In this document: in pieces, positions 25,391 to 34,000 of the stretch
Layout of the letters: every line of letters begins with the position of its first letter
Numbering within the stretch: position 1 is the stretch's first letter
Source: Fibrobacter sp.
GTDB taxonomy: Bacteria; Fibrobacterota; Fibrobacteria; Fibrobacterales; Fibrobacteraceae
NCBI GenBank assembly: GCA_024399065.1
Contig: JAKSIB010000015.1
Coordinates: forward strand, 1 to 64,000
Length of the DNA: 64,000 nucleotides
Direction of reading: 5' to 3'
Program-made: the position numbers and the translations under genes
Notes under the pieces: generated by a model
Database searches by the model: none
Seen by the model: only the letters and a program-made list of their open reading frames with translations
Told to the model about the DNA's origin: nothing

Positions 25391-26386
25391 ATGTATAATG
25401 ACGCTTTTGTTGGGATGCTAAATCAATTGGAATCGGTGGACCCGGTAATTATTGGGGCCATCCGTGAAGCATATGCTATCTGTGAAGGTTCTCACCGTGA
25501 TAGAACAACCGGCCATAATCTGTTTGGCAAGTCTAGAAATACGCAGAAAGCGTTCGATCGGAATCATCATGACCTGTCAAATTCTTCATTTGACACCGAT
25601 TCTATGGTTCTTCGAAGTGGTAACCGAGGCTCTGGTATTTATGGAAAAGTTGGCGATAAGAATACAACCTATGAATTACTGAAGCATAGTTCACCTCGGG
25701 CAGCTCGATATCTACGTGATCGTGGATTGCTGCCAGATAACGTCGGTGTTCATGAGTATCTGGAATACTTATATCAGAACAAATATGGTACCCCTGAGTA
25801 TAAAGAATTTGTCGCAGCGCTTGACCATTGCCGAAACGAACGCATTGATCGCCCGTCAACGGGTCGTGCCCGAACAACGAGTGCATATAATAGGAGCAGG
25901 ACCAACAAGGCCGTTTTCGATATGGAGACCGATGATTTAGATGGTGTCACTGCATATGCGGCAAATCACTCGCACCTCTTTGCTGACAAGCCTAATCATG
26001 AAGTGGAGGACCTAGTTATGGATGACATGCCTGTTCATGAAGTGGATGATGCTAATCATGAAGTGGTTGATGATGCTAATAATGAAGTTGAGATGGGGTA
26101 CCTAGTCATGGATGATCCGCATATTGTTGATGATTCGGATCTCCATAAAGACGAAAACATACAGTTTAACACTATTGTAGACGATATTCCGTATGAAGCT
26201 ATCGTTTCTGACGCCGACGATCTGGCTGATGCGTTAGATACGCTGCATCAGTTATTTGTCGCATATGGCCGTCCAACAAATACATTTGAACATAAGTTGG
26301 CTTATAAGCGTACAGTAGATGCGTGGGGTGACGAGGCATTACGTCGCTGGGAATCGGCATATGGCCGAGCACCCCGACAAGATTGA
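25391..26386 (+). CDS. Virion-associated protein candidate with processing leader
   Basis: 331 residues. The start at 25391 is set by the promoter at 25357-25364 and AAGGA 7 nt upstream. Residues 1-32 form a helical leader ending AICE|G, like the four other leader proteins. Next comes a basic Arg/Asn-rich region. Residues about 205-260 hold degenerate acidic repeats (NHEVED, VHEVDD, NHEVVDD, NNEVE) encoded by short direct repeats, then a helical end. It is likely an internal head or structural protein; inference from leader and promoter only. Confidence 0.65.
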   Translation: MYNDAFVGMLNQLESVDPVIIGAIREAYAICEGSHRDRTTGHNLFGKSRNTQKAFDRNHHDLSNSSFDTDSMVLRSGNRGSGIYGKVGDKNTTYELLKHSSPRAARYLRDRGLLPDNVGVHEYLEYLYQNKYGTPEYKEFVAALDHCRNERIDRPSTGRARTTSAYNRSRTNKAVFDMETDDLDGVTAYAANHSHLFADKPNHEVEDLVMDDMPVHEVDDANHEVVDDANNEVEMGYLVMDDPHIVDDSDLHKDENIQFNTIVDDIPYEAIVSDADDLADALDTLHQLFVAYGRPTNTFEHKLAYKRTVDAWGDEALRRWESAYGRAPRQD

Positions 26387-26415
26387 TCCCATAAATAACC
26401 ATTATGAATTCGGTG

Positions 26416-26450
26416 AATCCCCGCCAGTCTTTTATGGCGGGGATTTTGTT
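26416..26450 (+). terminator. Rho-independent terminator
   Basis: 11-bp perfect stem aatccccgcca / tggcggggatt followed by ttgtt. Confidence 0.85.
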
Positions 26451-26452
26451 GC

Positions 26453-26481
26453 TTGACAGTGCGGTAGGTATTATGTATATT
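26453..26481 (+). promoter_or_regulatory. Sigma70-like leaderless promoter
   Basis: TTGACA (26453-26458), 17-nt spacer, TATATT (26476-26481), then 6 nt to the ATG at 26488. Confidence 0.8.
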
Positions 26482-26487
26482 ATTCAC

Positions 26488-26961
26488 ATGAAATTCGAAG
26501 AATTTGTTGAAGTTTGCCGCAGGTATTTTCCGGAATGCACAATCGAGACCGAGACTAATTATTTTCATACGTTTAAATATGCCCATATATTTGGCATTAC
26601 AGGGAAAAAGCTGCCGCTGGAGTATTGCTATGATTTGCAAACGCTCACTATCTGGTTGAACCCTCCTTACGACGGAAAATATTACGCCGAACACACATCT
26701 GATATCGATGTCATGGTTTCGTGGATGACCAAATACAGATCGTATTTTGCCCCTGCCGTGAGCGAGGATTGCATGACAGTCAAGCAGCTTTGCGATATAT
26801 TGAACACGGTTGTGAATGACGGTCATGGCGACGCATTTGTAATTGCCCGGAACGGTGATGAAACACCGTCCAAATCAATTACAGGTGGCAAGTATAAGGC
26901 TGGCAATATGCTTGCTGGCAATGCTGTCCCGAATTATTTCATTCTGGACATCGATAAATAA
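26488..26961 (+). CDS. Hypothetical protein, leaderless
   Basis: 157 residues from the ATG at 26488; an ATG at 26404 precedes the terminator and promoter and cannot be the start. The C-terminal half (from MTVKQLCDILN) looks like a small separate domain. Function unknown. Confidence 0.7.
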   Translation: MKFEEFVEVCRRYFPECTIETETNYFHTFKYAHIFGITGKKLPLEYCYDLQTLTIWLNPPYDGKYYAEHTSDIDVMVSWMTKYRSYFAPAVSEDCMTVKQLCDILNTVVNDGHGDAFVIARNGDETPSKSITGGKYKAGNMLAGNAVPNYFILDIDK

Positions 26962-26982
26962 CCATTTTTTGAAGAGGTCAAT

Positions 26983-27189
26983 ATGATCAAATATGTAGTG
27001 TTATCAGTCATTATCTTTGCTCTTACTGTTATGTGCACGTATGATGTTCTTGACCCTGTATGTGGGTTGGTTGGGGGTGCATTGTGTCTTGGGTGGATCG
27101 GAGCCTTAGTTTCCATTGATGAAGAAAAACAACATGACAAATCTAAGTCGGCATCGACCGACACTAGTAGTAAGCGAAAAACACTTTAG
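26983..27189 (+). CDS. Small membrane protein
   Basis: 68 residues with two adjacent hydrophobic helices (about 4-21 and 28-46) and a Lys/Ser-rich tail. AGAGG upstream. Confidence 0.7.
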   Translation: MIKYVVLSVIIFALTVMCTYDVLDPVCGLVGGALCLGWIGALVSIDEEKQHDKSKSASTDTSSKRKTL

Positions 27190-27213
27190 CTTTATTTTAG
27201 GAGTCGTGAAAGA

Positions 27214-27531
27214 ATGCAGCTGAAAGTTTGTAAGTGCGATTGCCATGAAGATACCATCATGTACTGCATGGATCCGCTGTGTAATTGTTGCCCATTCAAG
27301 ATGCGCCATTATATGCATCATGGCGTTATAGACAATCGTTACGATTCTGTGTTGAAAGAGTATGCCACAATGGTGGCTAAGGAAGCAGTCCGTCGATACC
27401 GGGAACGCAATAAGTACCTAGAAGTTGAGTTTGAAACGGATGAAAACGAACAAGGGCCGGTCAATGATTTCCATTCAGGTCCGTCATCGCACAGTCAATT
27501 CGGATTTGAACGATTCAATTCGGATGCGTAA
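27214..27531 (+). CDS. Cys-rich putative metal-binding protein
   Basis: 105 residues. The first 45 carry eight Cys and four His (CKCDCHED, CMDPLCNCC, HYMHH), likely binding zinc. The rest is helical then acidic. AGGAG upstream. No family recognised. Confidence 0.7.
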   Translation: MQLKVCKCDCHEDTIMYCMDPLCNCCPFKMRHYMHHGVIDNRYDSVLKEYATMVAKEAVRRYRERNKYLEVEFETDENEQGPVNDFHSGPSSHSQFGFERFNSDA

Positions 27532-27544
27532 AATAGGTTTGCTT

Positions 27545-28228
27545 TTAATATACTTTCAAGTATTCAATTTTCGGGTCATCCAGCGATATGGATGATCCGA
27601 TTTGCATTTCAGCCTCATTACCGTACTTTGCTTGCATATAGGCCGTTTTGGGATACAGTATTGTACCTTCCTTGGCTATACCGGACAGGACTATATGCGC
27701 ACCATCATGCCATACTGGATCTGGGGTAAACACACCATTCTTATATGCAATTTTAGCGAACGATGCAGCCACGTTTGGGTCCAGTGAATACGAGTTGTAT
27801 TCTTTTCCTAAATTACCCAATACACGTATTAGGCCAGCATTGTCTAGATGTTCAAACTGGTTCCATACCGCTCTGGTAAATTTCAGTCCTCGGTATACAC
27901 GGGACCCGGTATTCATATCAAGCCACTTATATATACGGTCTACGGTCATCTTGAAAAACGGGTCATCATCAATAATGTTCTGAATATCTTGATCGGACCA
28001 CATATCAGCCTCCATGCCGTTCCTGTAGTCCATGTCAGGGGTCTTCTTCTGCAGATCACAGAAGCATGCCAAAACACCGAAAGCGATTGCATAGTAGCTG
28101 TTCCCGTAAGCATTGTTGAACCGTCGGGACCTGATATCGGACTTGATCTCATGTATGTCGGCCAGCGAGCCGGTTGTGCCCATGTCGTCGAAACACAATA
28201 AGTCCTGTATGTATTCATTATATTCCAT
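27545..28228 (-). CDS. Predicted mono-ADP-ribosyltransferase
   Basis: 227 residues. The C-terminal half has an R-S-E ART layout: V-Y-R-G with Arg113, a serine motif S146-Y-S148 followed by VAASFA, and the E-x-E pair E205-A-E207 in GNEAEMQI. Such enzymes transfer ADP-ribose from NAD+ to proteins; T4 Alt, ModA and ModB modify host RNA polymerase and other targets. The N-terminal 95 residues are helical. TATAAACT ends 6 nt before the ATG, so it would be a leaderless late transcript, as expected for a virion-packaged enzyme. Target unknown. Confidence 0.7.
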   Translation of the reverse strand: MEYNEYIQDLLCFDDMGTTGSLADIHEIKSDIRSRRFNNAYGNSYYAIAFGVLACFCDLQKKTPDMDYRNGMEADMWSDQDIQNIIDDDPFFKMTVDRIYKWLDMNTGSRVYRGLKFTRAVWNQFEHLDNAGLIRVLGNLGKEYNSYSLDPNVAASFAKIAYKNGVFTPDPVWHDGAHIVLSGIAKEGTILYPKTAYMQAKYGNEAEMQIGSSISLDDPKIEYLKVY

Positions 28229-28234
28229 ACAACC

Positions 28235-28242
28235 AGTTTATA
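28235..28242 (-). promoter_or_regulatory. Late-type promoter, leaderless
   Basis: TATAAACT on the minus strand, 6 nt before the ATG at 28228. Confidence 0.65.
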
Positions 28243-28969
28243 CCCAGCTGAACGTGGCCTGTGCCGTTTTCAACGGGCTGCGGACGCATCGGATCGGGTT
28301 CATTGTAGTTCCCCTAAGACCAAACACATAGTTGAAATCATTCAGGTAGTTTCCAAATGCATCATGAATTATACAACGTTCATTACCTTCGGTCAGCATG
28401 GTAAAAACAGATGCCTTGTCTGGTAATGTAAAGAAAATGCCATTCATCATTGAAACCAGAACCGTTTTGTGCTTGTCTTCGTCGTACAAGGCGAAGTATT
28501 TTGCCAATTCTTCTATATCGTCTCTAGTAGGAAACCGCCACCCAAATGGTTTCAGTTCGTCTAACGGTCCGCCGTAGGTGACATTGTATTTCATCGTTTG
28601 GCGGGATACCAGCGTTGCCTTGTACACATCTCTATATGTCTGTGTGTCGCTATCTACTGATTCTGGGATAAAGCTAAGGTCGTCTATCATCCATTCATCG
28701 CCATTCGGAAGGATGATCGTGCTGTATGAGTGACGGTCCCTCCAGTCAGTGAATCCGCTGAAATGCAGATTGAATGGTTCTCCCATTACTAACGAATTGG
28801 CATACGCCTTGATAATCCCCTGTGGAAACTCCGTGTACAACAGTGGATTCAATTCAATATCCTCTTTGGATATTTTATCAGCCCGTACGGCGTTGATTCG
28901 ATCGATGATGCGATCCAATAAATGCGTGTGGCATGCGGTACCTAATATGTCTTCAGCAAATGTGTTCAT
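28238..28969 (-). CDS. FISUMP-domain protein with N-terminal NPLxY module
   Basis: 243 residues from the ATG at 28969, 6 nt after the TATATT of its promoter; longer frames to 29170 are not supported. Residues about 30-55 carry E-D-I-E-L-N-P-L-L-Y then YANSL. The rest matches the FISUMP domain (TIGR02145): FTDWRDRHSYSTI, DEWMIDDLSF, PFGWRFPTRDD and the final NPIRCVR. This domain is heavily amplified in Fibrobacter and found in Bacteroidota surface proteins. No signal peptide here; a tail or adhesion role is speculative. Confidence 0.8.
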   Translation of the reverse strand: MNTFAEDILGTACHTHLLDRIIDRINAVRADKISKEDIELNPLLYTEFPQGIIKAYANSLVMGEPFNLHFSGFTDWRDRHSYSTIILPNGDEWMIDDLSFIPESVDSDTQTYRDVYKATLVSRQTMKYNVTYGGPLDELKPFGWRFPTRDDIEELAKYFALYDEDKHKTVLVSMMNGIFFTLPDKASVFTMLTEGNERCIIHDAFGNYLNDFNYVFGLRGTTMNPIRCVRSPLKTAQATFSWV

Positions 28970-28975
28970 ATAGCT

Positions 28976-29004
28976 AATATAGCATTTGATCTGGGTTTTG
29001 TAAA
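28976..29004 (-). promoter_or_regulatory. Sigma70-like leaderless promoter, leftward
   Basis: Minus strand TTTACA (28999-29004), 17-nt spacer, TATATT (28976-28981), 6 nt to the ATG. Confidence 0.7.
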
Positions 29005-29011
29005 CGATGGG

Positions 29012-29040
29012 TTGACAATAGCATCGGCATTTTTTAAAAT
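29012..29040 (+). promoter_or_regulatory. Sigma70-like promoter, rightward
   Basis: TTGACA (29012-29017), 17-nt spacer, TAAAAT (29035-29040). It is divergent from the leftward promoter 8 nt away. Confidence 0.65.
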
Positions 29041-29465
29041 TGTATGGCAAATACACAAATATCCGTAACGGCGAGGTCATGTATGCCCGAAAACGATATC
29101 CAATGGCAACTTGAGGTTTTAAAGTTTGAGTACGACCAGAAGGAAGCCGATATAAAGGCCAAGTATTCAACCAAAGTTAAATGTCATGGGCATGGTGAAT
29201 ATTATAGCGATTATGACATAGCTAGTGCATTAAATCATCAGGAATATGAAGAAAAACGACGAGAATTGCTTGGCCTCCCAAAAGAAGACGCATATCGACC
29301 CGTGCATATCCCGCTAATTCGCCGGGCGTTTCCTGAGTTTTTGACAAAGAATAACCGACCGCAAGATGCCATCCCTTTAGGGTGGCATATAGGTCGGCAA
29401 TGTATGTAAAGAAAATATTACAATCTGTATGATGTAGAAATAATTATATTTTTGAGTAGAAAACA

Positions 29466-29473
29466 TATAAACA
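29466..29473 (+). promoter_or_regulatory. Variant late-type motif TATAAACA
   Basis: One mismatch to TATAAACT, 27 nt before tnpB of the second element family. Confidence 0.35.
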
Positions 29474-29500
29474 ATAGTTGAAGTCAAGAAATTAAGTCTT

Positions 29501-30781
29501 ATGGAACCGATAAGAAGTGAAGATACAAAGGCCAAGATACGGGCAAGTATGTCCGCAACGAAGGCAAAACGGAAGACACAGGTCTGCCGTGTATTTGAAC
29601 TCAAGGTATCCGTAAGGCACAATCCAAAGGAAGTGTTCCAGAAACTAGCCAATTGCTTTAAGGAAGCAAAGTGGGTAATCAACGATATGCTGTCCAAGTC
29701 CAAGGACAGTAGTATGTTTGATTACAAGTATACCGAGCATAAGGAAGTGACACACTTTGATAAGGACAGGAATGAGGTTGTATCAACCATTACCTTGCCA
29801 TCCGTGTTGCACAGGGCGACTGTCGCCCAAAAGCTGACTGATATATGCAATCTTGCCAAGGCAAGGCAGTCTGGTAGAAAGATAGGTGCATTGAAGTATA
29901 AGAGACAGGTTAATTGTATCCCTATCATAACAGGCTTCACGAAGATTATAGATGGATGTAGGATAACCATCCCCGGATTTCGTAAGTTGCGAGTTCATGG
30001 GATTAACCAATTACATCAATTTGAAGAGTTTGAGATAGCGGATGCCAAGCTAATCCGTAAGGCATCTGGCTACTATGTTAAGATTAGCGTAATGCTGCCG
30101 AAGTCATCAAGGAACCCTACCAACCGAGAGGTCGGTCTTGATTTCGGTATAAAGGATTCCATAACGACATCGTTCGGTGACAAGTACAACTGCAATGTGC
30201 AAGAATCGGAGTACCTGAAGTTCCTGAGCAAAAAGCTGAATAGGAACAAGAAGCAGAAGGACTCCAAGCGTAGGTGGAGATGTAAGTGTCAGCTGGCTAG
30301 GGAATATGAACACTTGGCTAATGTTAGAACAGACATCGCCAACAAGATATACCATAGGCTAGTAACTGACTATGATGTTATATACTTTCAAGACGAGCAG
30401 ATTAAGAACTGGCATAAGGGATGGTTTGGTAAACAAGTCCAGTCCTCTTGCCTTGGTTCACTGAAACAACGACTTGTTGCTCTTGAAGCAAGTGGGCGCA
30501 GTTTCAAAATATCAAAATGGGAACCAACTACCAAGCTGTGCCCTAACTGTGGGTGTATCAATCCGATTGGTTTGGGCACACGAACATATAAGTGTGATTG
30601 TGGGTATATCTTGGATAGGGATACCCACTCTGCCCGTGTAGTCTTGATGATTGGCTCATCCAAAAGAGCCGAGTGCTTGGAACAAGCCTCCGCTGAGGTA
30701 GCTACCTCTATGCATATTAGCACCGCTAGTAGCGCACAAGTTGCTCCGTCGAAGCGAAAAACAGAAGCTCTCACCCTTTAG
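29501..30781 (+). CDS. tnpB: TnpB RNA-guided endonuclease (second family)
   Basis: 426 residues. RuvC residues are intact: D214 in VGLDFGIKDS, E299 in DVIYFQDEQ, and the Asp of LDRDTHSA near 372-374. Zinc ribbon C347, C350, C365, C367. The expected TAM is TTGAC, the 5' flank. The last ~45 residues are translated from the omega-RNA region and probably not part of the fold. Clearly different from the 367-residue copies, so this is an independent arrival. Confidence 0.93.
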   Translation: MEPIRSEDTKAKIRASMSATKAKRKTQVCRVFELKVSVRHNPKEVFQKLANCFKEAKWVINDMLSKSKDSSMFDYKYTEHKEVTHFDKDRNEVVSTITLPSVLHRATVAQKLTDICNLAKARQSGRKIGALKYKRQVNCIPIITGFTKIIDGCRITIPGFRKLRVHGINQLHQFEEFEIADAKLIRKASGYYVKISVMLPKSSRNPTNREVGLDFGIKDSITTSFGDKYNCNVQESEYLKFLSKKLNRNKKQKDSKRRWRCKCQLAREYEHLANVRTDIANKIYHRLVTDYDVIYFQDEQIKNWHKGWFGKQVQSSCLGSLKQRLVALEASGRSFKISKWEPTTKLCPNCGCINPIGLGTRTYKCDCGYILDRDTHSARVVLMIGSSKRAECLEQASAEVATSMHISTASSAQVAPSKRKTEALTL

Positions 30782-30797
30782 GGTGGGGGTAGTTCAC
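30650..30797 (+). ncRNA. Predicted omega-RNA scaffold of the second family
   Basis: Right-end region conserved with 6225-6371 despite loss of the protein in that copy. The guide would start tgatcaagaattaact at 30798. The 5' limit is approximate. Confidence 0.6.
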
Positions 30798-31185
30798 TGA
30801 TCAAGAATTAACTAGGGCTATGGCCGTTGCCGGGTTTGTTAAAAGTGATGCATGTTTGGCGGAATGGTTTTTGCCGAATAAGCCGGCATTCCGATTATAT
30901 AAGTCTCGTGCCGGTGATAAGGTTGAAGGCGTATTTTGTATGAATGTGGATGGTTCCTGTATTGAAGTGCTCACTTTTTGTTTTGACAATATTTCGACAC
31001 TGGGTGAATCTGAGTTTTGTACCAAGCTTGTTGGGTTGACAGAATATGCCCGAAAACAAGTCGACTCCATTGCCGACCGAATTGCAAAAACGACAGCCAA
31101 CATAAAAAAATTTGCCAAGCGGCATGGCATCAATACTTGTGATGAGTTGCCGTTTTAACCGCATCAACAATTTTCAAGGAATAAA

Positions 31186-31485
31186 ATGACTGCCCAGAAC
31201 CAATTTGTGAACATCAACATAGCCGACATTAAAAATGATGCCGAACTATGGGAACTCGTGCGAAAAGCTAGACATGAAATGTTTTCCATCAAGCATAAGC
31301 TGGAGTATTATAGCGGCATATGCAACTATGGATATAACTACACAAGTGACTTGTCTTCCGAAGATTTTGCTGCCCGTCAATACACCAAGTACAAGGAAAT
31401 CTATGATGCGCTTGAAAAATTCACGAATGACGCCGTTGACACCTTGAAGCAACACAACTATAACCCACGAGCCAAGAAGCCATGA
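31186..31485 (+). CDS. Small helical hypothetical protein
   Basis: 99 residues, helical, Lys-rich end; AAGGA upstream. It follows the split gene in the same direction. Confidence 0.65.
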   Translation: MTAQNQFVNINIADIKNDAELWELVRKARHEMFSIKHKLEYYSGICNYGYNYTSDLSSEDFAARQYTKYKEIYDALEKFTNDAVDTLKQHNYNPRAKKP

Positions 31486-31549
31486 AACTTAATGATGGTG
31501 GTCCTGATCGGCTTTGTATGGACGATAACTCAAGAAATGTGAGGTAACT

Positions 31550-31720
31550 ATGTCGACTAATAATTCTTCAAGTAGTGGAATACCAGTAACTGAAGTGATT
31601 GGAATTGTGATCGCCGTGATATTGTCATGGGGGATCAATCACAGCATTGGCTGGGCCATTCTGCATGGAATCCTTAGTTGGATCTATGTAATTTATTACG
31701 TGTTCGTATATACATTATAA
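31550..31720 (+). CDS. Small membrane protein
   Basis: 56 residues, too short for usual ORF cut-offs. A Ser/Asn-rich start is followed by a hydrophobic segment (about 15-30) and a second aromatic one (about 38-55). GAGG precedes the ATG. Function unknown. Confidence 0.65.
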   Translation: MSTNNSSSSGIPVTEVIGIVIAVILSWGINHSIGWAILHGILSWIYVIYYVFVYTL

Positions 31721-31751
31721 AGGCTATGTCCCACGAAGTGTGGGTGAACTA

Positions 31752-31794
31752 AACATTGGCTAGGTGTTGATTCACCTAGCTAATGTGTGTTTTT
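31752..31794 (+). terminator. Rho-independent terminator
   Basis: Long stem acattggctaggtg / cacctagctaatgt followed by gtgttttta. Confidence 0.8.
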
Positions 31795-31807
31795 ATACAG
31801 TTTGTAC

Positions 31808-31836
31808 TTGACGGCTGATACGTAAATATGTATATT
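31808..31836 (+). promoter_or_regulatory. Sigma70-like promoter of rtcB
   Basis: TTGACG (31808-31813), 17-nt spacer, TATATT (31831-31836). Confidence 0.7.
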
Positions 31837-31860
31837 TGGACGGTAAATTAGAGGTTTTAT

Positions 31861-33042
31861 ATGATTGAAATTCAGGGCAAGTACAATACTGCAAAGGTTT
31901 TCTGTGATATACCGGAATCCGCCGCATATGCTCAGATTTTGAATATGATGTGCCAGTGCTGGTCTGCCGATATGCAGGTAAGAATCATGCCGGACGTACA
32001 TGCTGGTAAGGGTTGTACCGTGGGTACTACGATGACCATCAAGGATAAGATTGTCCCTAATCTGGTCGGTGTGGATGTAGGATGTGGCATGCTTGTTGCC
32101 AAGATCAAGGACCCGTTCATCGAATTCGGGAAGCTAGACAAGGTTATCCGTGAGAAAATCCCGTCCGGCAAGAACCATCGCAAGGATAAGCATCCGCTTG
32201 CACGCCAGTTCTCCCTAGATGACCTGATTGCTGATGTCAAGCCGGATGAACTGTTGTCCATCGGGTCGCTCGGCGGTGGAAACCATTTCATCGAGGTTGA
32301 CCGTGATGACGATGGGTTTTTCTATGTCGTGATCCATTCCGGATCCCGTCACCTCGGCGTTGCTGTATGTGATTACTGGCAGCGCAAGGCTATTGAGGAG
32401 TGCAAGACTCGTACAGATGAGCGTGGTGCAATCATCGCTAAGCTGAAGTCCGAAGGCAGGGAAACCGAAATCGAACATGCGTTGCAGAATATTGAACATT
32501 TTTCAACGCCACCGGCATTGGCTTATCTGCAGGGTGAATCGTTTGATGGCTACTTGCACGACATGGCTATTGCACAGGAATTTGCCGTCCTGAACCGTGA
32601 GGCTATGATGAATGAAATAGTGAAGAATATGGGATTCCATGTAATCGATAAGTTCTGCACTATTCATAACTACATTGATCTGGACCGCATGATCTTGCGA
32701 AAGGGGTCGGTGTCTGCACAGGCTGGCGAGCGACTTATCATTCCGATGAATATGCGTGATGGCGCCCTAATCTGCGTTGGTAAGGGTAATCCGGACTGGA
32801 ATTACTCTGCACCGCACGGAGCTGGCCGCATCATGTCTAGGTCAGTAGCTAAGGATACCGTTTCCATGGAAGAATACAAGAAGTCCATGGAAGGAATTTA
32901 CACTACCTGCGTGAACGCCGGGACAAAGGATGAATCGCCTATGGCCTATAAGCCTATGCAGGAAATTATTGATAATATTGGCGATACCGTAGATATTGAA
33001 AAGATCATTAAGCCAGTGTACAATTTCAAGGCGGCATATTGA
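31861..33042 (+). CDS. rtcB: RNA-splicing ligase RtcB
   Basis: 393 residues, close to the usual ~400. Hallmarks in order: M-P-D-V-H near 43, G-V-D-V-G-C-G-M near 74 (metal site), G-S-L-G-G-G-N-H-F near 138, H-S-G-S-R near 159, and the C-terminal K-S-M-E-G near 341, where the active-site His of the family sits nearby. RtcB joins 2',3'-cyclic phosphate (or 3'-phosphate) RNA ends to 5'-OH ends using GTP and Mn2+. In a phage it likely reseals tRNAs cut by host ribonucleases. Its stop overlaps the next start (TGATG). Confidence 0.95.
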   Translation: MIEIQGKYNTAKVFCDIPESAAYAQILNMMCQCWSADMQVRIMPDVHAGKGCTVGTTMTIKDKIVPNLVGVDVGCGMLVAKIKDPFIEFGKLDKVIREKIPSGKNHRKDKHPLARQFSLDDLIADVKPDELLSIGSLGGGNHFIEVDRDDDGFFYVVIHSGSRHLGVAVCDYWQRKAIEECKTRTDERGAIIAKLKSEGRETEIEHALQNIEHFSTPPALAYLQGESFDGYLHDMAIAQEFAVLNREAMMNEIVKNMGFHVIDKFCTIHNYIDLDRMILRKGSVSAQAGERLIIPMNMRDGALICVGKGNPDWNYSAPHGAGRIMSRSVAKDTVSMEEYKKSMEGIYTTCVNAGTKDESPMAYKPMQEIIDNIGDTVDIEKIIKPVYNFKAAY

Positions 33043-33422
33043 TGAATACGATTGCGTCTATACGTCGTGACTGCTCGGTGAAGGGGTGGGATGGATATTC
33101 TGCCGACCCTATATCCGAGCAGGTTCTTGAAAATGCCGAGAAAATACAGGATGCGCTGCCATCAGGATTCGAATTGTTTGCAACTGGGCGGAATTCGGTT
33201 CAGTTTGAGCAAAATAAAACGATTTCAAGGGCATTTACTAATGTGATGACGGAAAAGTACATCGAGATTGAGGTGTTCTCTGATAAAGTTGTTGCATTAC
33301 AGTCGGAAAAGAGCGATACACCTGATGGACTATATGTTCGTCGGGAAACCAGTGAAAGCATTACATTTAACGATCTTGATAAGTGTATCAAGTATCTTCC
33401 TGTATTGTTAATGTATTATTAA
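33042..33422 (+). CDS. Hypothetical protein coupled to rtcB
   Basis: 126 residues from the ATG at 33042. It contains GWDGYSADPISEQVLENA near 17, a recurring signature of small phage and bacterial proteins of unknown function, followed by a beta-rich part. Translational coupling to rtcB suggests a linked role, unproven. Confidence 0.7.
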   Translation: MNTIASIRRDCSVKGWDGYSADPISEQVLENAEKIQDALPSGFELFATGRNSVQFEQNKTISRAFTNVMTEKYIEIEVFSDKVVALQSEKSDTPDGLYVRRETSESITFNDLDKCIKYLPVLLMYY

Positions 33423-33446
33423 AATGTAAACCAAAGGGCAACGGCG

Positions 33447-33512
33447 ATGGCGTTGAAATTCAGTGATCTGAAAGTTGGCGATACTGTATACGTGGATAAT
33501 CCAGAAAGGTAG
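33447..33512 (+). CDS. Possible tiny peptide or gene remnant
   Basis: 21 codons (MALKFSDLKVGDTVYVDNPER). The text reads like the beginning of a small SH3-like phage protein cut short, so it may be a decayed gene. Confidence 0.3.
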   Translation: MALKFSDLKVGDTVYVDNPER

Positions 33513-33516
33513 ACAT

Positions 33517-33756
33517 ATGGATATCAAAGATGCCAAGAAAAAAGCCATAGATATGGTGTATGTAAAATTGAACACCGCATATTGTTACAATTGCCGTTTC
33601 CATAGTGAAATGAATGAAGATGAACAGAAAAATGAATATGGTTGTACTATGTGCGATGTATGTCATCGTAAAGAACAAAACTGGTCTATAAGCAAGGCGA
33701 CTTGTGAACAAATTGTTAATGACTTGTTGAAAACTTTGGAGATTGAAGATGTGTGA
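33517..33756 (+). CDS. Small zinc-finger-like protein
   Basis: 79 residues from the ATG at 33517 (AAGG upstream). C-Y-N-C near 18 and C-T-M-C-D-V-C-H near 39 form a probable zinc site; helices flank it. It overlaps the next gene by 8 nt. Confidence 0.7.
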   Translation: MDIKDAKKKAIDMVYVKLNTAYCYNCRFHSEMNEDEQKNEYGCTMCDVCHRKEQNWSISKATCEQIVNDLLKTLEIEDV

Positions 33757-33955
33757 ATGCTGTGAACATCATAAGCCTATTCTTGAAAATGAAAATTCCG
33801 TACTTTTCATTTGTGATGGTCGTTTGATTCTTCAAGATAAGACCAAACCTAGTTTGGCTAGTGGCGAAATTAAACAATTGGTTGCTACAATTTGCTATGA
33901 ATCCAAATGGATTAAGGTTAAATCTTGTCCAGTATGCGGTAAGGAGTTGAAGTAA
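33749..33955 (+). CDS. Small zinc-binding protein
   Basis: 68 residues from the ATG at 33749. Begins MCECCEHHK and ends C-P-V-C-G-K-E-L, an intramolecular zinc knuckle pair around a beta-rich core. GGAG upstream. Confidence 0.7.
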   Translation: MCECCEHHKPILENENSVLFICDGRLILQDKTKPSLASGEIKQLVATICYESKWIKVKSCPVCGKELK

Positions 33956-34000
33956 TGGGCATTTTTACGGATGAAGCATATTTTACACATGAGGAGTATT

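Larger units (their letters stand above)
29346..30797 (+). mobile_element. Second-family tnpB-only element, full length
   Basis: 1452 bp between TTGAC (29341-29345) and the right end ggtagttcac (30788-30797). The borders are set by restoring the reading frame of the split gene and by comparison with the mini copy at 5992-6371. The left end has nested stems ccgacc / ggtcgg around atgccatccc / gggtggcat. The right end has ctcaccc / gggtggg. No tnpA. Unrelated in sequence to the three IS608-like copies. Confidence 0.85.
29083..31158 (+). pseudogene. Gene split by a family-2 TnpB element
   Basis: The 5' part is 29083-29345 and the 3' part 30798-31158. Joining them keeps the frame: ...RAFPEFLT then DQELTRAMAVAGF..., about 207 residues ending in D-E-L-P-F. 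The start at 29083 has GAGG 8 nt upstream; the ATG at 29044 is too close to the promoter. As it stands, the first part reads into the element and stops at 29407-29409, and the second may be translated from 30820. Helical protein, function unknown. Confidence 0.75.

Noticed and set aside
31725-31750. Hairpin tcccac / gtggg resembling a TnpB element left end
   Set aside because: The stem is only 5 bp, without the conserved flanking bases of either element family.
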